Positions 25,212 through 35,827 of a stretch of 64,000 bases of DNA are shown in pieces. The notes under the pieces were generated by a model, which saw only the letters and a program-made list of their open reading frames with translations, searched no databases and was not told the origin of the DNA. Numbering within the stretch: position 1 is the first letter of the stretch; each line of letters begins with the position of its first letter. Origin of the DNA: Euptelea pleiosperma (taxonomy: Eukaryota > Streptophyta > Magnoliopsida > Ranunculales > Eupteleaceae); contig CM068546.1 in NCBI GenBank assembly GCA_035048495.1, forward strand, positions 13,708,435-13,772,434. The letters are read 5' to 3'. Made by a program: the position numbers and the translations under genes.

Positions 25212-26209
25212 TGATATTCGCTTAAAAGTGTATATTTTCCACTGTTATCTTCTAATCGTTATCACACTCTCTTACGTAAAACTGCTCTAATTATCCACTT
25301 TTCTACATAAGAGTCTATTTCATTGCGCAGAACACACTTTTCTGGGCGAAATGGTATATTTGCATACATTAAACGCATTTCTGGAAGTCTAGGTATAAAG
25401 ACGTTATGATCAAAGTCTCATTACGTGCTTTTCTCTTGCAGAAAACTCGATCGGGCTATTCTCGAGACTTGCGGGCCCACGATCAACCACATAAACCTAA
25501 TATCAAAGCTTGAAGAGCCACAGGCTATGACTAGAAGATATGGGCCAAATATGGGCTGAATAAGAGGACCAAAAAGTCGGCCCAAAGAACGAAGAGAGTA
25601 GGAGAGCCAATAACCAAGAGACGGACCAAAGCGTTTAAAGCCACATGAGTCAGCAAGGAATGATGGTCTACTCTACTGGAGAAGTGTGAGGATGGTCACA
25701 GTGAAGACCAGGGTTCCAGACCCTCTACCAATGCTTTTATCTCCATTTTCTGATATTTTCTATCTCTTCCCCCTAATTTTCTATCTCATCTCTCCTTATT
25801 CTCTCTCTCTTCATCTCTCGGTCCTCGAATCTACTGACCTAACCCCAAAACTCCTGCCCGTTGGCTCTGTCTCATCTCCCTTAGCTTTCTGACTGTTGGA
25901 TCTTTAATCGGACCGTTGGATCTTCCACCGGACCGTTGGATCTCTCTAAATCCGTCGATTTACCAATCTAGGTCTCAATCAAGTCACTATCCATCCGATC
26001 GTCATCAAATTGTCTATCACATCATCTTGTGAGACGATGGACATCATCAATCCCTGTGGACCAGTAGCCGGGCCCATCATCATCGACCCGTGGCCCGACC
26101 ATTTAGTGGACCTCGCGATTTTCAAACGCTCTAAATTAATTATTTTTAAATAAAAAAGGGGGGTCCACTAAATGGGGAAATTCCCCAAAGAAAAGTAAGG
26201 TTTTACTTA

Positions 26210-26248
<39 letters not shown>

Positions 26249-27822
26249 TATTTCAAAAAATCCATAATTTCCGTTAATGGAAACTAGAGAGCTTTAAAAG
26301 GGGAGAAGAGAGGGTTCGAAACCCTAATTTTCGAACCCCTTCTCCTTCTCTCCTTCCCCTCATTCCATTCTCCTTCATCCCCCCTCCTTCTTCTCATCTT
26401 CTCCTCTTCGTTTTCTTCATTTTTTCATCTCCTTCATCTTCTTTTTACCACCGCCCTCACCGGAGTTGCGCCTGCAACTCCGGCTGTTCGTGAGCCCATT
26501 TGCAGCATCCCCTACTACTGTTTCATCCTCCAAAGCCGCTGCAACCCAGTAGCAACCGATCAGCCTCCTTTTAGAACGGTGAAAACCGTTAAAAAGAATT
26601 GAAGTTTTTTTTATTTTTGATCGCCGGAAACCAACGTTGCTACAACTCCAGCAACAACCCACCTTTACAGCCCCTCTCCATTGCTGCTACTGCATTGCTA
26701 TATGCAACAGCTCCTCCACGTTTTCTTCATCTTCTCCCACATTCTCAGCCCACCTCTATGGTCTCTCACTGTTCTTGCCGTCAAAACCAGCAAGGTTGAT
26801 TGGCTACAAGTGCAGGCGAACTCCCCTCCCATACAACGCCTCTTCTTGCAGACGTGGTGAACTCTCCCATCATCAAACGCAGCCAATAACCCATTCAAAC
26901 CGGAGTTGCAGACTTGCAACTCCGGTGATCTCCATCAAGATCCATCTCTTCCACCATTTTTTTTATTCTCCTCTCTCTCCACCGCCTCCCTCTCACTTTT
27001 GAAAAACCAGAAAAGCAGGAAAAAAAAAGGGAAAAAGAAGAAGAGAATAGAGAAGAGAAAGAAGGAAGAGGAGGAGCTACATACTGTCCTTGCAGCGCCT
27101 TGCACCACCAGCCACTCTGCCTTCACCATTGCAGCGCCTCTCCATCTATCCTTGCTGCTATCGCCCCACAATCCTCCATCACACCGGTCACCTCTCCAAC
27201 CGTTGCAAGTGCTACCTGCACTCGTAATCCCCATAACAGCCACCATTATTGTCGTCATGCCCTCGAGCTCCAACACTTGGTTCACTGGTCCAACCATTTT
27301 CTTCACACTGAAGCAGTCCTTGAATGCACAAGGTAAAAGATCCACTCTTTCCCTCATCATTTTCTCTCTCTAATTTTATCTCTTTCCTCATCTTGATCTC
27401 TTTTCTTATGCTTTTTAGTTAGAGTTTCTTTATTGCTTTTAGTTTGTTCGATTTCAGATTATTATTGTAAGGAATTTTTAATAATTAATACAATGGTTGT
27501 TCCGCAATTTCTTTATTTAGTCGTGTTCTTTATAACTCTACATTTGTAAGAATTTTCTCTCTCTAAAAATACCAAAGAATGCTTTCAATCACCTACAATC
27601 CCCACTCTCACCCCTCCATCCTTTTATTTTTAGCAAATTTCTGTGATAAAAATCGTCATTTCATGTTCTTGAGTCGCGCAAACTAACCCCGAGTGCGGAT
27701 CGACATCCGACACTTCCCACTGTGCAAGAAGTTCTAAATTTTGCAGGATAATCAGATTAAATTTACAAATGTGTTGGAATTAGGGTATCCGTAACCAACA
27801 ACGCAGAAAAATCTTACTTTCA
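25212..27822 (+). repeat. 3' LTR, 2.6 kb, TG...CA
   Basis: Begins TGATATTCGCTTAAAAG and ends ATCTTACTTTCA, matching in reverse complement the termini of the solo LTRs at 30075-32852 and 49534-52365. Contains an AT microsatellite (26213-26240), long pyrimidine-rich stretches and two hairpins of CCGGAGTTGC with GCAACTCCGG (26460-26483 and 26900-26925). A copy of AACCCCGAGTGCGGATCGAC near 27,690 and GTAACCAACAACGC near 27,790 lie in the conserved 3' end. Short ORFs in the pyrimidine-rich part are compositional. Confidence 0.88.
26213..26240. repeat. AT microsatellite inside the LTR
   Basis: A run of 14 AT dinucleotides followed by a T-run and then A/T-rich sequence. The solo LTR on the opposite strand has a ~40-base T-run at the corresponding place (about 31,857-31,897). 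Confidence 0.95.
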
Positions 27823-28691
27823 TGGGACCTCCCTAAATGCTTGGTTCCATTGATGCGCCAAGTCAGATCACTGCACCATGCATCTAATCTAAGCCCACCT
27901 CTCTTCGGCTCGACCCATTTCTTCTTTAGCCCAACCAACCACAACCTATCTATCCAGCACTCTCATTGTGGCCCATGTTCTCTGTCTAAACCCACCTCCT
28001 CCAGCCCTCTTCTGTATTAAACCTTTCTAACCTTGGTCTATCCACCATAGCCTAGGCCCAATATTGTGGTTTGTTCTCTTTGATAGCCATGTGTGTGATG
28101 AAGAGAATCTTCATCCTTCGGTAACAATCAATAAGACTATCCGATACCACCTATGAGCACAAATTTGTACCAATTGGTTTTGTAATCACTTACCACATAC
28201 CCAAACCAGTAACATGTAACAACCCACGAGGCTTTTCAATTGTGGAAACTGACTAAAACGAACGGTTAAAATACAACCCATGCTCGACTTCAATCCAACG
28301 GCCAAATTTTACCACCTGGTGATCTAACTGGTTGCACAAGCCAACTTAGAACTCAACCAATTAACCATCTAAATATCAATGTCATCGCAGGATTTTAACC
28401 AACCTCCATGCAACCTGTTGTCGTTCCCAACCTGTAGCAGTAGCCATTGGATCTCATTCAAGATATGCGTATTGAAGACCAGTTCTTTACTCAGTCACGC
28501 TAGTGCGCCTGCAACCACTAACCATTAATGTCAAGCAAAGACAACGAACCTACCGAACAACTTTATCATCTCATCCAGTCAATCACAATGCACCAACCAC
28601 ATCCTCTTCACGTTCACCACCACTTGTATGTTAAAAGGGATCAAATGGAGGCACATATGAGGGAATAGGATACGCATGAGAGGGATGGAAC

Positions 28692-29446
28692 CATGGTTCA
28701 AAGTATTGGGTGATCCCGAGTTGGATGGGGCGATCCAGATCGGGATTAGAGCTACTCGAGACAAAGATCCAAGGTATGTCTTCGATCACGCTGGATCGGG
28801 CGATCCAGATCGGTTGGATCACCCGATCAGCGGAGTCTACCGATTAAACTTGCCGAGTCGAACTAGCGGTAAAAGTTAAAAACACTTCGAAACCCAATTT
28901 TTATGTTTTTTTCCACATTTTCTCTTGTTTTTCTCTCCCATTTCCTCCTATAACCCATCTTAGAACCTAAAACTAATTTAAAAGGCCAAATCTACCCTCG
29001 AAACTCGTAGATTCTTGAAGATCAAAGCTTGAAGTTTAATAACTTCGAATTGAGGAGAAAATCCGGTGAGTTCCGACGAGATCTAGCGTGTTGCTTTGAA
29101 TCTTGCAAACATTCTCGAGATTAAGTTCAGGTTAGATGAAAATAGCTAATTTTTCATTTTTTTCTTATTTTTTGTAATTCTTATGATTTTTTCACATGTT
29201 TTTATTTTTATGCTTTGTTCATCCCAAGAAGCTGAAATGTTTTGTTTTCCTTATGTTTTTACGCTTTTTTATGATTTTATAATTTTTATGTTTTTTTATG
29301 ATTTTTCCACATTTTTTTACATTTCTTTTATATTTCTCCATGTTTTTGGATTTTTTTGTCTCGTCTTGGATCTCAGCGGATCGGACCGATCCAACTCAGG
29401 ATCGGAGGTGGCCGATCTGATGGCTGATCCTGAGACTTCGAACCTT
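28692..29446. mobile_element. Mutator-like non-autonomous element, 755 bp, 9-bp TSD
   Basis: Absent from the paralogous copy, where GGATGGAAC occurs once (35133-35141). Here GGATGGAAC flanks the insert on both sides (28683-28691 and 29447-29455), a perfect 9-bp target duplication typical of Mutator-like elements. The ends are weak inverted repeats: ATGGTTCAAAGT on the left versus AAGGTTCGAAGT on the reverse complement of the right. The interior is rich in GATC-containing motifs such as GGCGATCCAGATCGG and has no transposase. Confidence 0.75.
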
Positions 29447-30074
29447 GGATGGAACACTCCACACTCCAACATGCATGAACACCTCCACATCAATAACATG
29501 CTGCCACTTCCCAACTCGAATGCAGTATATCTCTTCTGCCCTTCGAATGATGCCAGACCACATGTCACCACCACGCATGCACAACCGCTAGCTAGCTCGT
29601 TACCTACACTCACAACAAAGACAATTCTCCTCTTGTGCACATCTTACATGCTCACCATAGAAACTGACTCCAATCAATGGTTTAGAACCCCACACGTAAT
29701 CCTTAACTAAATCCTACTCAACTCTCACAAATATCACTCCCCCTCTTAGTTCGGAGCAACACACTTCACCCTTTGCTGGTATCTCCTCCAACTAGCTAGT
29801 GTAGCTCACCTCCATCACCCTCTGTTCTCTTCTCTTCTTCTTGGTTTCTCTTCCATGAGCAACCAACCTGCAACTCGATCCACTTTACCGGCTACTAGCA
29901 ACTCTCCCATCACACCAGTTGCTTCATCAATGCGCTCCTAACCACCACCTAAACCAGCTACTCGTAGTCATGTAACCTAAACTCCATTTACCAAACCACA
30001 TCTCGACCTTATCTCCCATGGTCCTCGCATCAAACACTTTCTCCATTCAACAACTTGCAGGTTTACCTCACCAC

Positions 30075-31855
30075 TGAAAGTAGGATTTTCCCGCGTCGTT
30101 GGTTACGGAAACCCTAGAATCAACAATTTTTGTAATTATCCGAATCTTGTTCACTCAAATCCTGCAAAAATCACAGGGTTGTACAGTGGCTCGTGTCGGG
30201 TATCGTCCGCACTCGGGGTTAGTGTGCGTAATTCAACGACATGAAATGACGGATTTTTATCAAGAAAACGTGGAGAGGAGAGAATGGTGATGGATTTAAA
30301 ACATTCTTAGTGATTTTTAGAGAGAGAAATTACCACAAACAACCAAAAACACAAAAGTAAACTAACAAATGCAAAAATAATAATTTTATTCATCCTCAAT
30401 GAGTCTTACAAAATCAAATTAAAATTCAAAAATTAACCTAGAAAGCCATAAAAATTAGAGAGAGAAATGAGAAAATGTAGAGAGAGAAATATCGAAGAAG
30501 GCTATCCTAGAGAGAGAAAATATGGGGGAGAGAGAAAGTGATGCTAGAAAGGTCTAGAGAGAGAAAGTGACAATTAGAGAGAGAGAAAAATAAAACAAGA
30601 GAGAGAAAAGAGACTAAGAGAGATCTAGAGAGAAAAAGAAAACTCATGACCACTTACCCTAAGTGATTAGGATCGGCCAAAGGAGAGAGCGGCTGGATGG
30701 TGGTGGCTGATGTTGTAGTGGCCTGCAAGTTGAGGAGCAAGTCGGCTTCCTCCTCTCTTCTTCTCTATTAACTCTCCCCCTTTTTTTTTTTTTTTTTTTT
30801 TCAAAATGAAGTTTTTGTTTCTTTTCTTCTGACAGAGAGAGAACGGTGAAGTGAGGGAGAGGGGTTTTGACGGCTTGGCCAAGTGGCTGGGGACGATGGT
30901 GGCAGTAGGGGGACGGTAGTGATGGTGAAGCACGGTTGTGTGGAGGCATTGCAAGAGGCAGCAACGAGGAAGGGGAGGGCGAACTGGGCTTGCACTCCAG
31001 CAGGTAGGAGTCCTCTCCTCCTCTCTTCTCTTCTCTTCTCTCTTTCCTTTCTTTTTCTCTTTCTTTTTTTTTTTTTTTTTTTTTCTGGTTTTTGAGCAAA
31101 ACGGACTGGAGTTGCAGGTTGCAACTCCAGAACGTTAGAGAGTGTGGGGACGGTGGCTGGTGCACACCAGTCCAATGGAGGTAAGTCTAACGGCTTCCTC
31201 TCCTTCTTTTCTCCCTGTTGCAGGTACTAACAGAGAAGATGGAAGCAGCAAATCTCGCCGGACTTGCAGTTCCGGCCAGCAATGGAGGACGCACAACGCG
31301 GTGCTGTGGTGGAGATGTGCAACGGCAAGGGGCGGCTTGGGTTGAAACAGCTTGGAGAGAGTTGATATGGGCGTGGAGGAGAGAAAGTCCAGGATGTGGG
31401 AGAGAGGGGAACAGGCGGTAATGGAGGTTGCCGGAGTTGCAACCTGCAACTCCGGTGATCTAAAAAAAATATTTTTTTCTTTTTTTTTTCTTTTGTTTTG
31501 TGAAAGAGAGGGCAGAGAGAGGAGAAGGACTGAATGCTTTAGGGTAGACAGTCAAGGAGATGGTGGAACGTGGTAGAGAAAGGGGGGGAATAAAGGCCAG
31601 CAAGGTGTGGAACGAACGGCCGGAGTTGCAGGCGCAACTCCGGTGATAAAGATGAAGATGAAGACGGTGATTGAGAAAAAATGGAGGAAAAACAGTCAAA
31701 AACCGAGGAGAAAGAGGGGGCCACGAGTTGGGGGAGAGAATGGAGGAGAAAGGGAGGGGATTAGGGTTCGAATGAACCCCTATCCTTCTCCTTTTAAAGC
31801 TCCCTATTTCCTTTAATGGAAATAGGGTATTTTTTAAAATAAAAAAATACGAAAA

Positions 31856-31899
<44 letters not shown>

Positions 31900-32852
31900 T
31901 AAAAACCTACTTTATTATGGGGAATCTCCCCAATTAGTGGACCCCCCATTTAATTAAAATTATTTTTGAAATTCGCGGGGTCCACTAACTGGTCGGACAG
32001 CGGGTCGATGCTGATGGGCCCGGCTACTGGCCCACATGGACTGATGATGTCCATCGTCTCACAAGATGATGTGACAGGCATTCTGAAGGCGATCGGATGG
32101 ATGGTGACTTGATTGGGACCCAGATTGGTAGATCGACGGATCTAGAGAGATCCAACGGTCCGATTGAAGATCCAACGGTCCGATGGAAGATCCAACGGTC
32201 AGAAAGCTAAGGGAGATGAGATAGAGCTGATAGGCAGGAGTTCTGGGGTTAGGTCAGTAGATTCGAGGATCGAGAGATGAAGAGAGAGAGAGAATAAGGA
32301 GAGATGAGAGAAAAAGTATCAAAAAAAAATGGAAAAAAGCACTGGCGGAGGGTCTGGAACCCTGGTCTTCACTGTGACCATCCTCACGCTTCTCCAGTAG
32401 AGTCGACCATCATTCTTTGCTGACTCATGTGGCTTTAAACGCTTTGGTCCGTCTCTTGGTCATTGGCTCTCCTACTCTCTTCGTTCTTTGGGCCGGCTTT
32501 TTGGTCCTCTTATTCAGCCCATATTTGGCCCATATCTTCTAGTTATAGCATGTGGGCTTGATAATGGGCTTTCATGATCGATTTGGGCCCACAAGTCTCG
32601 AAAATCGTCCCATCGGGGTTTCCTGCGACAGAAGAAGCGCGTAATGAGACTTTATCAGAACGGCTTAATATTTAGACTTCCGAAAATGTGTTTAATGCAT
32701 GCAAATATACCATTTCGTCCAGAAAAGTGTGTTTTACGCAATGAGATAGACTCTTACGTAGAAAAGTGGATAATTAGAGCAGTTTTACGCAGGAGAGTGC
32801 GATAACGCTAACAGGATAAGTGCTTAAAATAAGCACTTTTGAGCGAATATCA
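30075..32852 (-). mobile_element. Solo LTR of the Athila-like family, 2.8 kb
   Basis: Reverse-complement homologue of the 3' LTR at 25212-27822. On the plus strand it begins TGAAAGTAGGATTTTCCCGC and ends TTTTGAGCGAATATCA. It is flanked by a perfect 5-bp TSD, ACCAC at 30070-30074 and 32853-32857, and the paralogue at about 40,040-40,056 is the empty site. No internal retrotransposon sequence accompanies it, so it is a recombination-derived solo LTR. Contains GA-rich tracts, a ~40-base T-run and three hairpins at 31106-31130, 31431-31455 and 31620-31643. Confidence 0.92.
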
Positions 32853-33366
32853 ACCACCATGGCCGAACAACCATTTAACATGTGGAGGGAAGGTCAAGGG
32901 GAACCGGGATAATTGGTTTTGGTTCAAGATATTATCTTTTTGGTATAAGATTTCCTTTCCTTAGTGCTCTCCTCTCTCTTGTGCAATCTTTATCTCTTTT
33001 TATTACTTTCCTTTTTCTCTGCAATTTTCTCTCTATATCTCTCTTTAATAAACATGCTCCTCCATTAAAAAACTGGTGTTTCATCTCGATGTCATCATCG
33101 AACCTGAAACAGGTTTATCAGCACGCCTCTATCTATACAAGACCTTGACCTTTGAAGGAAATGACTATTTTTCAACTTAGATCTGTTTTCTCACTTTTTC
33201 ACGTGACCGTATCACACAAAAATAACCATGATTGGTAATCTCTAGACATTAAATTTTAGTACTTTTTAAGACGTGATTCTAGCAATTGAATTTTGAAGTA
33301 CTAAAACCAATGGCCAAAAATTATTAAACAAGTTGAATTTTTTATGAACATCTACCAAAGGGTGGG

Positions 33367-34240
33367 TTAAGGGGATGGGACTAAATCCTACTGATAGTTG
33401 AATTCCTAGTGATGGATACCATACCAAGGGATTGGAGATCCCAAGAATTTAGGTTCAAGGGGAAGAACGAGTCACTGAGTAATTGTTTATTATTTATTCG
33501 GGCATGCACTATTTAAGTCTATCCTTATAATGTAATTCAGTGCATGACATCTTGTAGCGATCATAAGGTTGAGTTTCTTAACTCTTAATGATGTCTATAG
33601 CTTGTCTTAAATGGATGTTCAGCTGTAAGAGCATCCTTGATAGCTTCACCTATATGGGAGTTGAAGTGGGGCCTCTTTGTAATACCCCAGATTTTTGAGT
33701 GGGCTTTTCGATCCTTTTGCGAGACTGTCGAGCCCATTTGGAGACCACGGGACTTATAATAGGGTTTGGACCCATTGCGGATATCTGATTGTTATTTTAG
33801 TGAGTGGATCTCTCGTATATTCAAATTTTCTTATTTGAAGATCGGCCTTGGATAGTGTGGTCTACAAGACCACTAGATCTAATAACTTTGATTCAACATA
33901 GAAGAATCCAATAATTATAACCCATCAAGCTTATTCTAGAGTGTGTCCCTTCTTGGATGAATCCGACCTCTTGGATGATTCATAGGTTCACTCGAATGTC
34001 AATAGATCGCGCAGTCTACAGACACCGCATGATCTAAGGGCTATTAGAAATTATTGATGGTTGATTTGTAGGATCACTCGAATGTCCATAGATCGTGTAG
34101 TCTACAAACACTGCATGATCTAAGGGCTGTTAAAAATCATCGACGGTTGATTCTCATTGCATGAGCTTCATCTCTTGTAGACCTCACTTCATCAACGAGT
34201 TTGAGTCCATTTAAGCTGGTTTGACCATATTCGGGGTCAA
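33367..34240. other. Intervening LTR-like sequence with an internal duplication
   Basis: Separates the two segmental duplication copies. No gene was found. GGGAAGAACGAGTCACTGAG near 33,460 and the following stretch have the feel of a retrotransposon LTR, and TGTAATACCCCAG at 33678 resembles an LTR start, but no matching end or TSD was located. Confidence 0.4.
33975..34150. repeat. Two-copy ~87-bp tandem duplication
   Basis: The block with TCACTCGAATGTC, ATAGATCG and GCATGATCTAAGGGCT occurs at about 33,990-34,050 and again at about 34,075-34,130, with a few substitutions. Confidence 0.8.
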
Positions 34241-35571
34241 TGGGACCTACCTAAATGCTTGGTTCCGGCGATGCACCAAGTTGGATCATTGCACTATGCA
34301 TCTAACCTAACCCAACCTCTCTTCGGCTTGACCCATTTCTTCTTTAGCCCAACTAACCTCAACCCATCTATCCAGCCCTCTCATTGTGGCTCATGTTTCT
34401 CTATCTAGGCCTAGCTCATCTCTTCTTATTAGGCTAGACCCACCTCTTCCGGCCCTCTTCCGTATCAAACCTTTCTAACCTTGATCTATCCACCATAGCC
34501 TAGGCCCAATATTGTGGTTTGTTCTCTTTGATAGCCATGTGTGTAATGAAGAGAATCTTCATCTTTTAGTAACAATCAACAAGACTATCATATCCCTTAA
34601 CCACCCGTGAGCACAGATTTGCGCCAATTGGTTTTGTAATCACTTACCATGTACTCGAACCAGTAACATGTAACAACCCACGAGTCTTTTCAATCATGCA
34701 AACCGACTCTAACGAATGGTTAAAATACAACCCATGCTGACTTCAATCCAACAGTCATATTTTACCACCAGGTGATCTTGGTTGCACAAGCCAACTTAGA
34801 ACATAACGAATTACTCATCCAAATATCAATCTCATCGCAGGATTTTAACGGACCTCCATGCAACCTTTTGTCATTCCCAACCTGTAGAAATAGCTGTTGG
34901 ATCTCATTCAAGATATGCGTACTGAAGATCAGTTCTTTACTCGGCCACACTAGTGCGCCTACAACCACTAACTGTTAACGTCAAGCAAAGAAAACAAATT
35001 GACCAAACAGATTTATCATCTCATCAAGGTAATCACAGTGCGCCAACCACATCCTCTTCACATTCACCGCCAGTTGTATGTTAAAAGGGATCAAATGGAG
35101 GCACGTCTGAGGGAATAGGATAAGTATGAGAGGGATGGAACACTCCACACTCCAACACGCTTGAACACCTCCACATCAACAACTTGCTGCCACTGCCCAA
35201 TCTGAATGCAGCATGTCTCTTTTGCCCTTCGAATGGTGCCCAACCACATGTCACCACCACACATGCACAACCGCCAGCTAGCTCATTACCTACACTGACA
35301 ACTAAGACAATCCTCCTCTTTTGCACATCTTACACTTTTTTTGCTAAGTATAATTGTATAAATATAAATAAAACTGTACAATGAGCACTAAGGTGTATCC
35401 GATAGCCACCAGCATCCCAACTAGGTTGGCACCCCGATGGATCTCAGACAACTAACCTTAGGCAAAGGGAATGCTAATCAAATCTATAGTAAAAAGCATG
35501 AGGGTCCTCCATTTTACACCGCTCTACAAAAATTTCTGTGATTGTTGCACCTAACGCTGCAGCACGGTTGG

Positions 35572-35822
35572 CTAACTTGTTTGCAGTGAAATCCGATTCT
35601 CTCTAAGTGGATGAGATGATACAATGGGTGGTTCTTTTAATGGTTGACTCCCATGTAGGTCTGACTTGCCAAGGAATTGATGCGACCCAAAGGCTTGAAC
35701 TGTAGCAACATAGTCTGTCTCTATCCAGATCTGCCTCCAACATATGTTAACTGCCCATTCTAAGCCTTCCACGATAGCCCAACACTCTGCTAGGTAGTTG
35801 GTGGTAATACCCAGCCTTTTAG
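35572..35822 (-). pseudogene. LINE RNase H domain, C-terminal half
   Basis: Minus-strand reading gives GLGITTNYLAECWAIVEGLE followed by a segment ending IWIETDYVATVQAF, the second half of a plant LINE-encoded RNase H. It is separated from its first half (39,130-39,310) by the solo LTR. Removing the LTR and one AGATT leaves the reading frame continuous. Confidence 0.75.
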
Positions 35823-35827
35823 AGATT

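Larger units (their letters stand above)
19955..27822 (+). mobile_element. Degenerate Athila-like Ty3/Gypsy LTR retrotransposon
   Basis: Order on the plus strand: 5' LTR remnant (19955 to ~20322), pol pseudogene (~20339-23311), non-coding 3' region, polypurine tract (25199-25211) and complete 3' LTR (25212-27822). Gag, protease, primer binding site and most of the 5' LTR are missing. The RT/integrase residues and the long non-coding stretch between integrase and 3' LTR point to the Athila branch of Ty3/Gypsy, known from plants and often found in satellite-rich pericentromeres. The left edge abuts the satellite directly. No left TSD survives; the sequence after the 3' LTR begins TGGGA. Confidence 0.9.
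27823..33366. repeat. Segmental duplication copy 1 (with insertions)
   Basis: Starts TGGGACCTCCCTAAATGCTT and aligns to 34241-40555 over about 2 kb once insertions are removed: 27823-28691, 29456-30074 and 32858-33366. The paralogue starts TGGGACCTACCTAAATGCTT at about 34250. Shared landmarks include GTGGTTTGTTCTCTTTGATA near 28,064 and 34,514, and CATGGCCGAACAAC near 32,858 and 40,053. The two copies differ by scattered substitutions and small indels. What the unit originally was is not clear; its right end resembles the MITE family of 63154-63536. Confidence 0.85.

Noticed and set aside
26400..27373. Serine/proline/leucine-rich ORFs in the 3' LTR
   Set aside because: They come from pyrimidine-rich LTR sequence. 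The same region is present in solo LTRs, with frames not conserved.
29183..29710. 175-codon ORF rich in Phe and Ile
   Set aside because: It covers the T-rich interior and right end of the Mutator-like element and continues into the duplication. No domain is recognisable.
30659..31724. Lys/Glu-rich or Ser/Pro-rich ORFs on both strands
   Set aside because: They lie in a solo LTR full of GA/CT tracts and T-runs, with no conservation with the other copies.
33678..34240. A complete LTR starting TGTAATACCCC
   Set aside because: No matching CA end or 5-bp TSD could be located, so only a possible remnant is noted.
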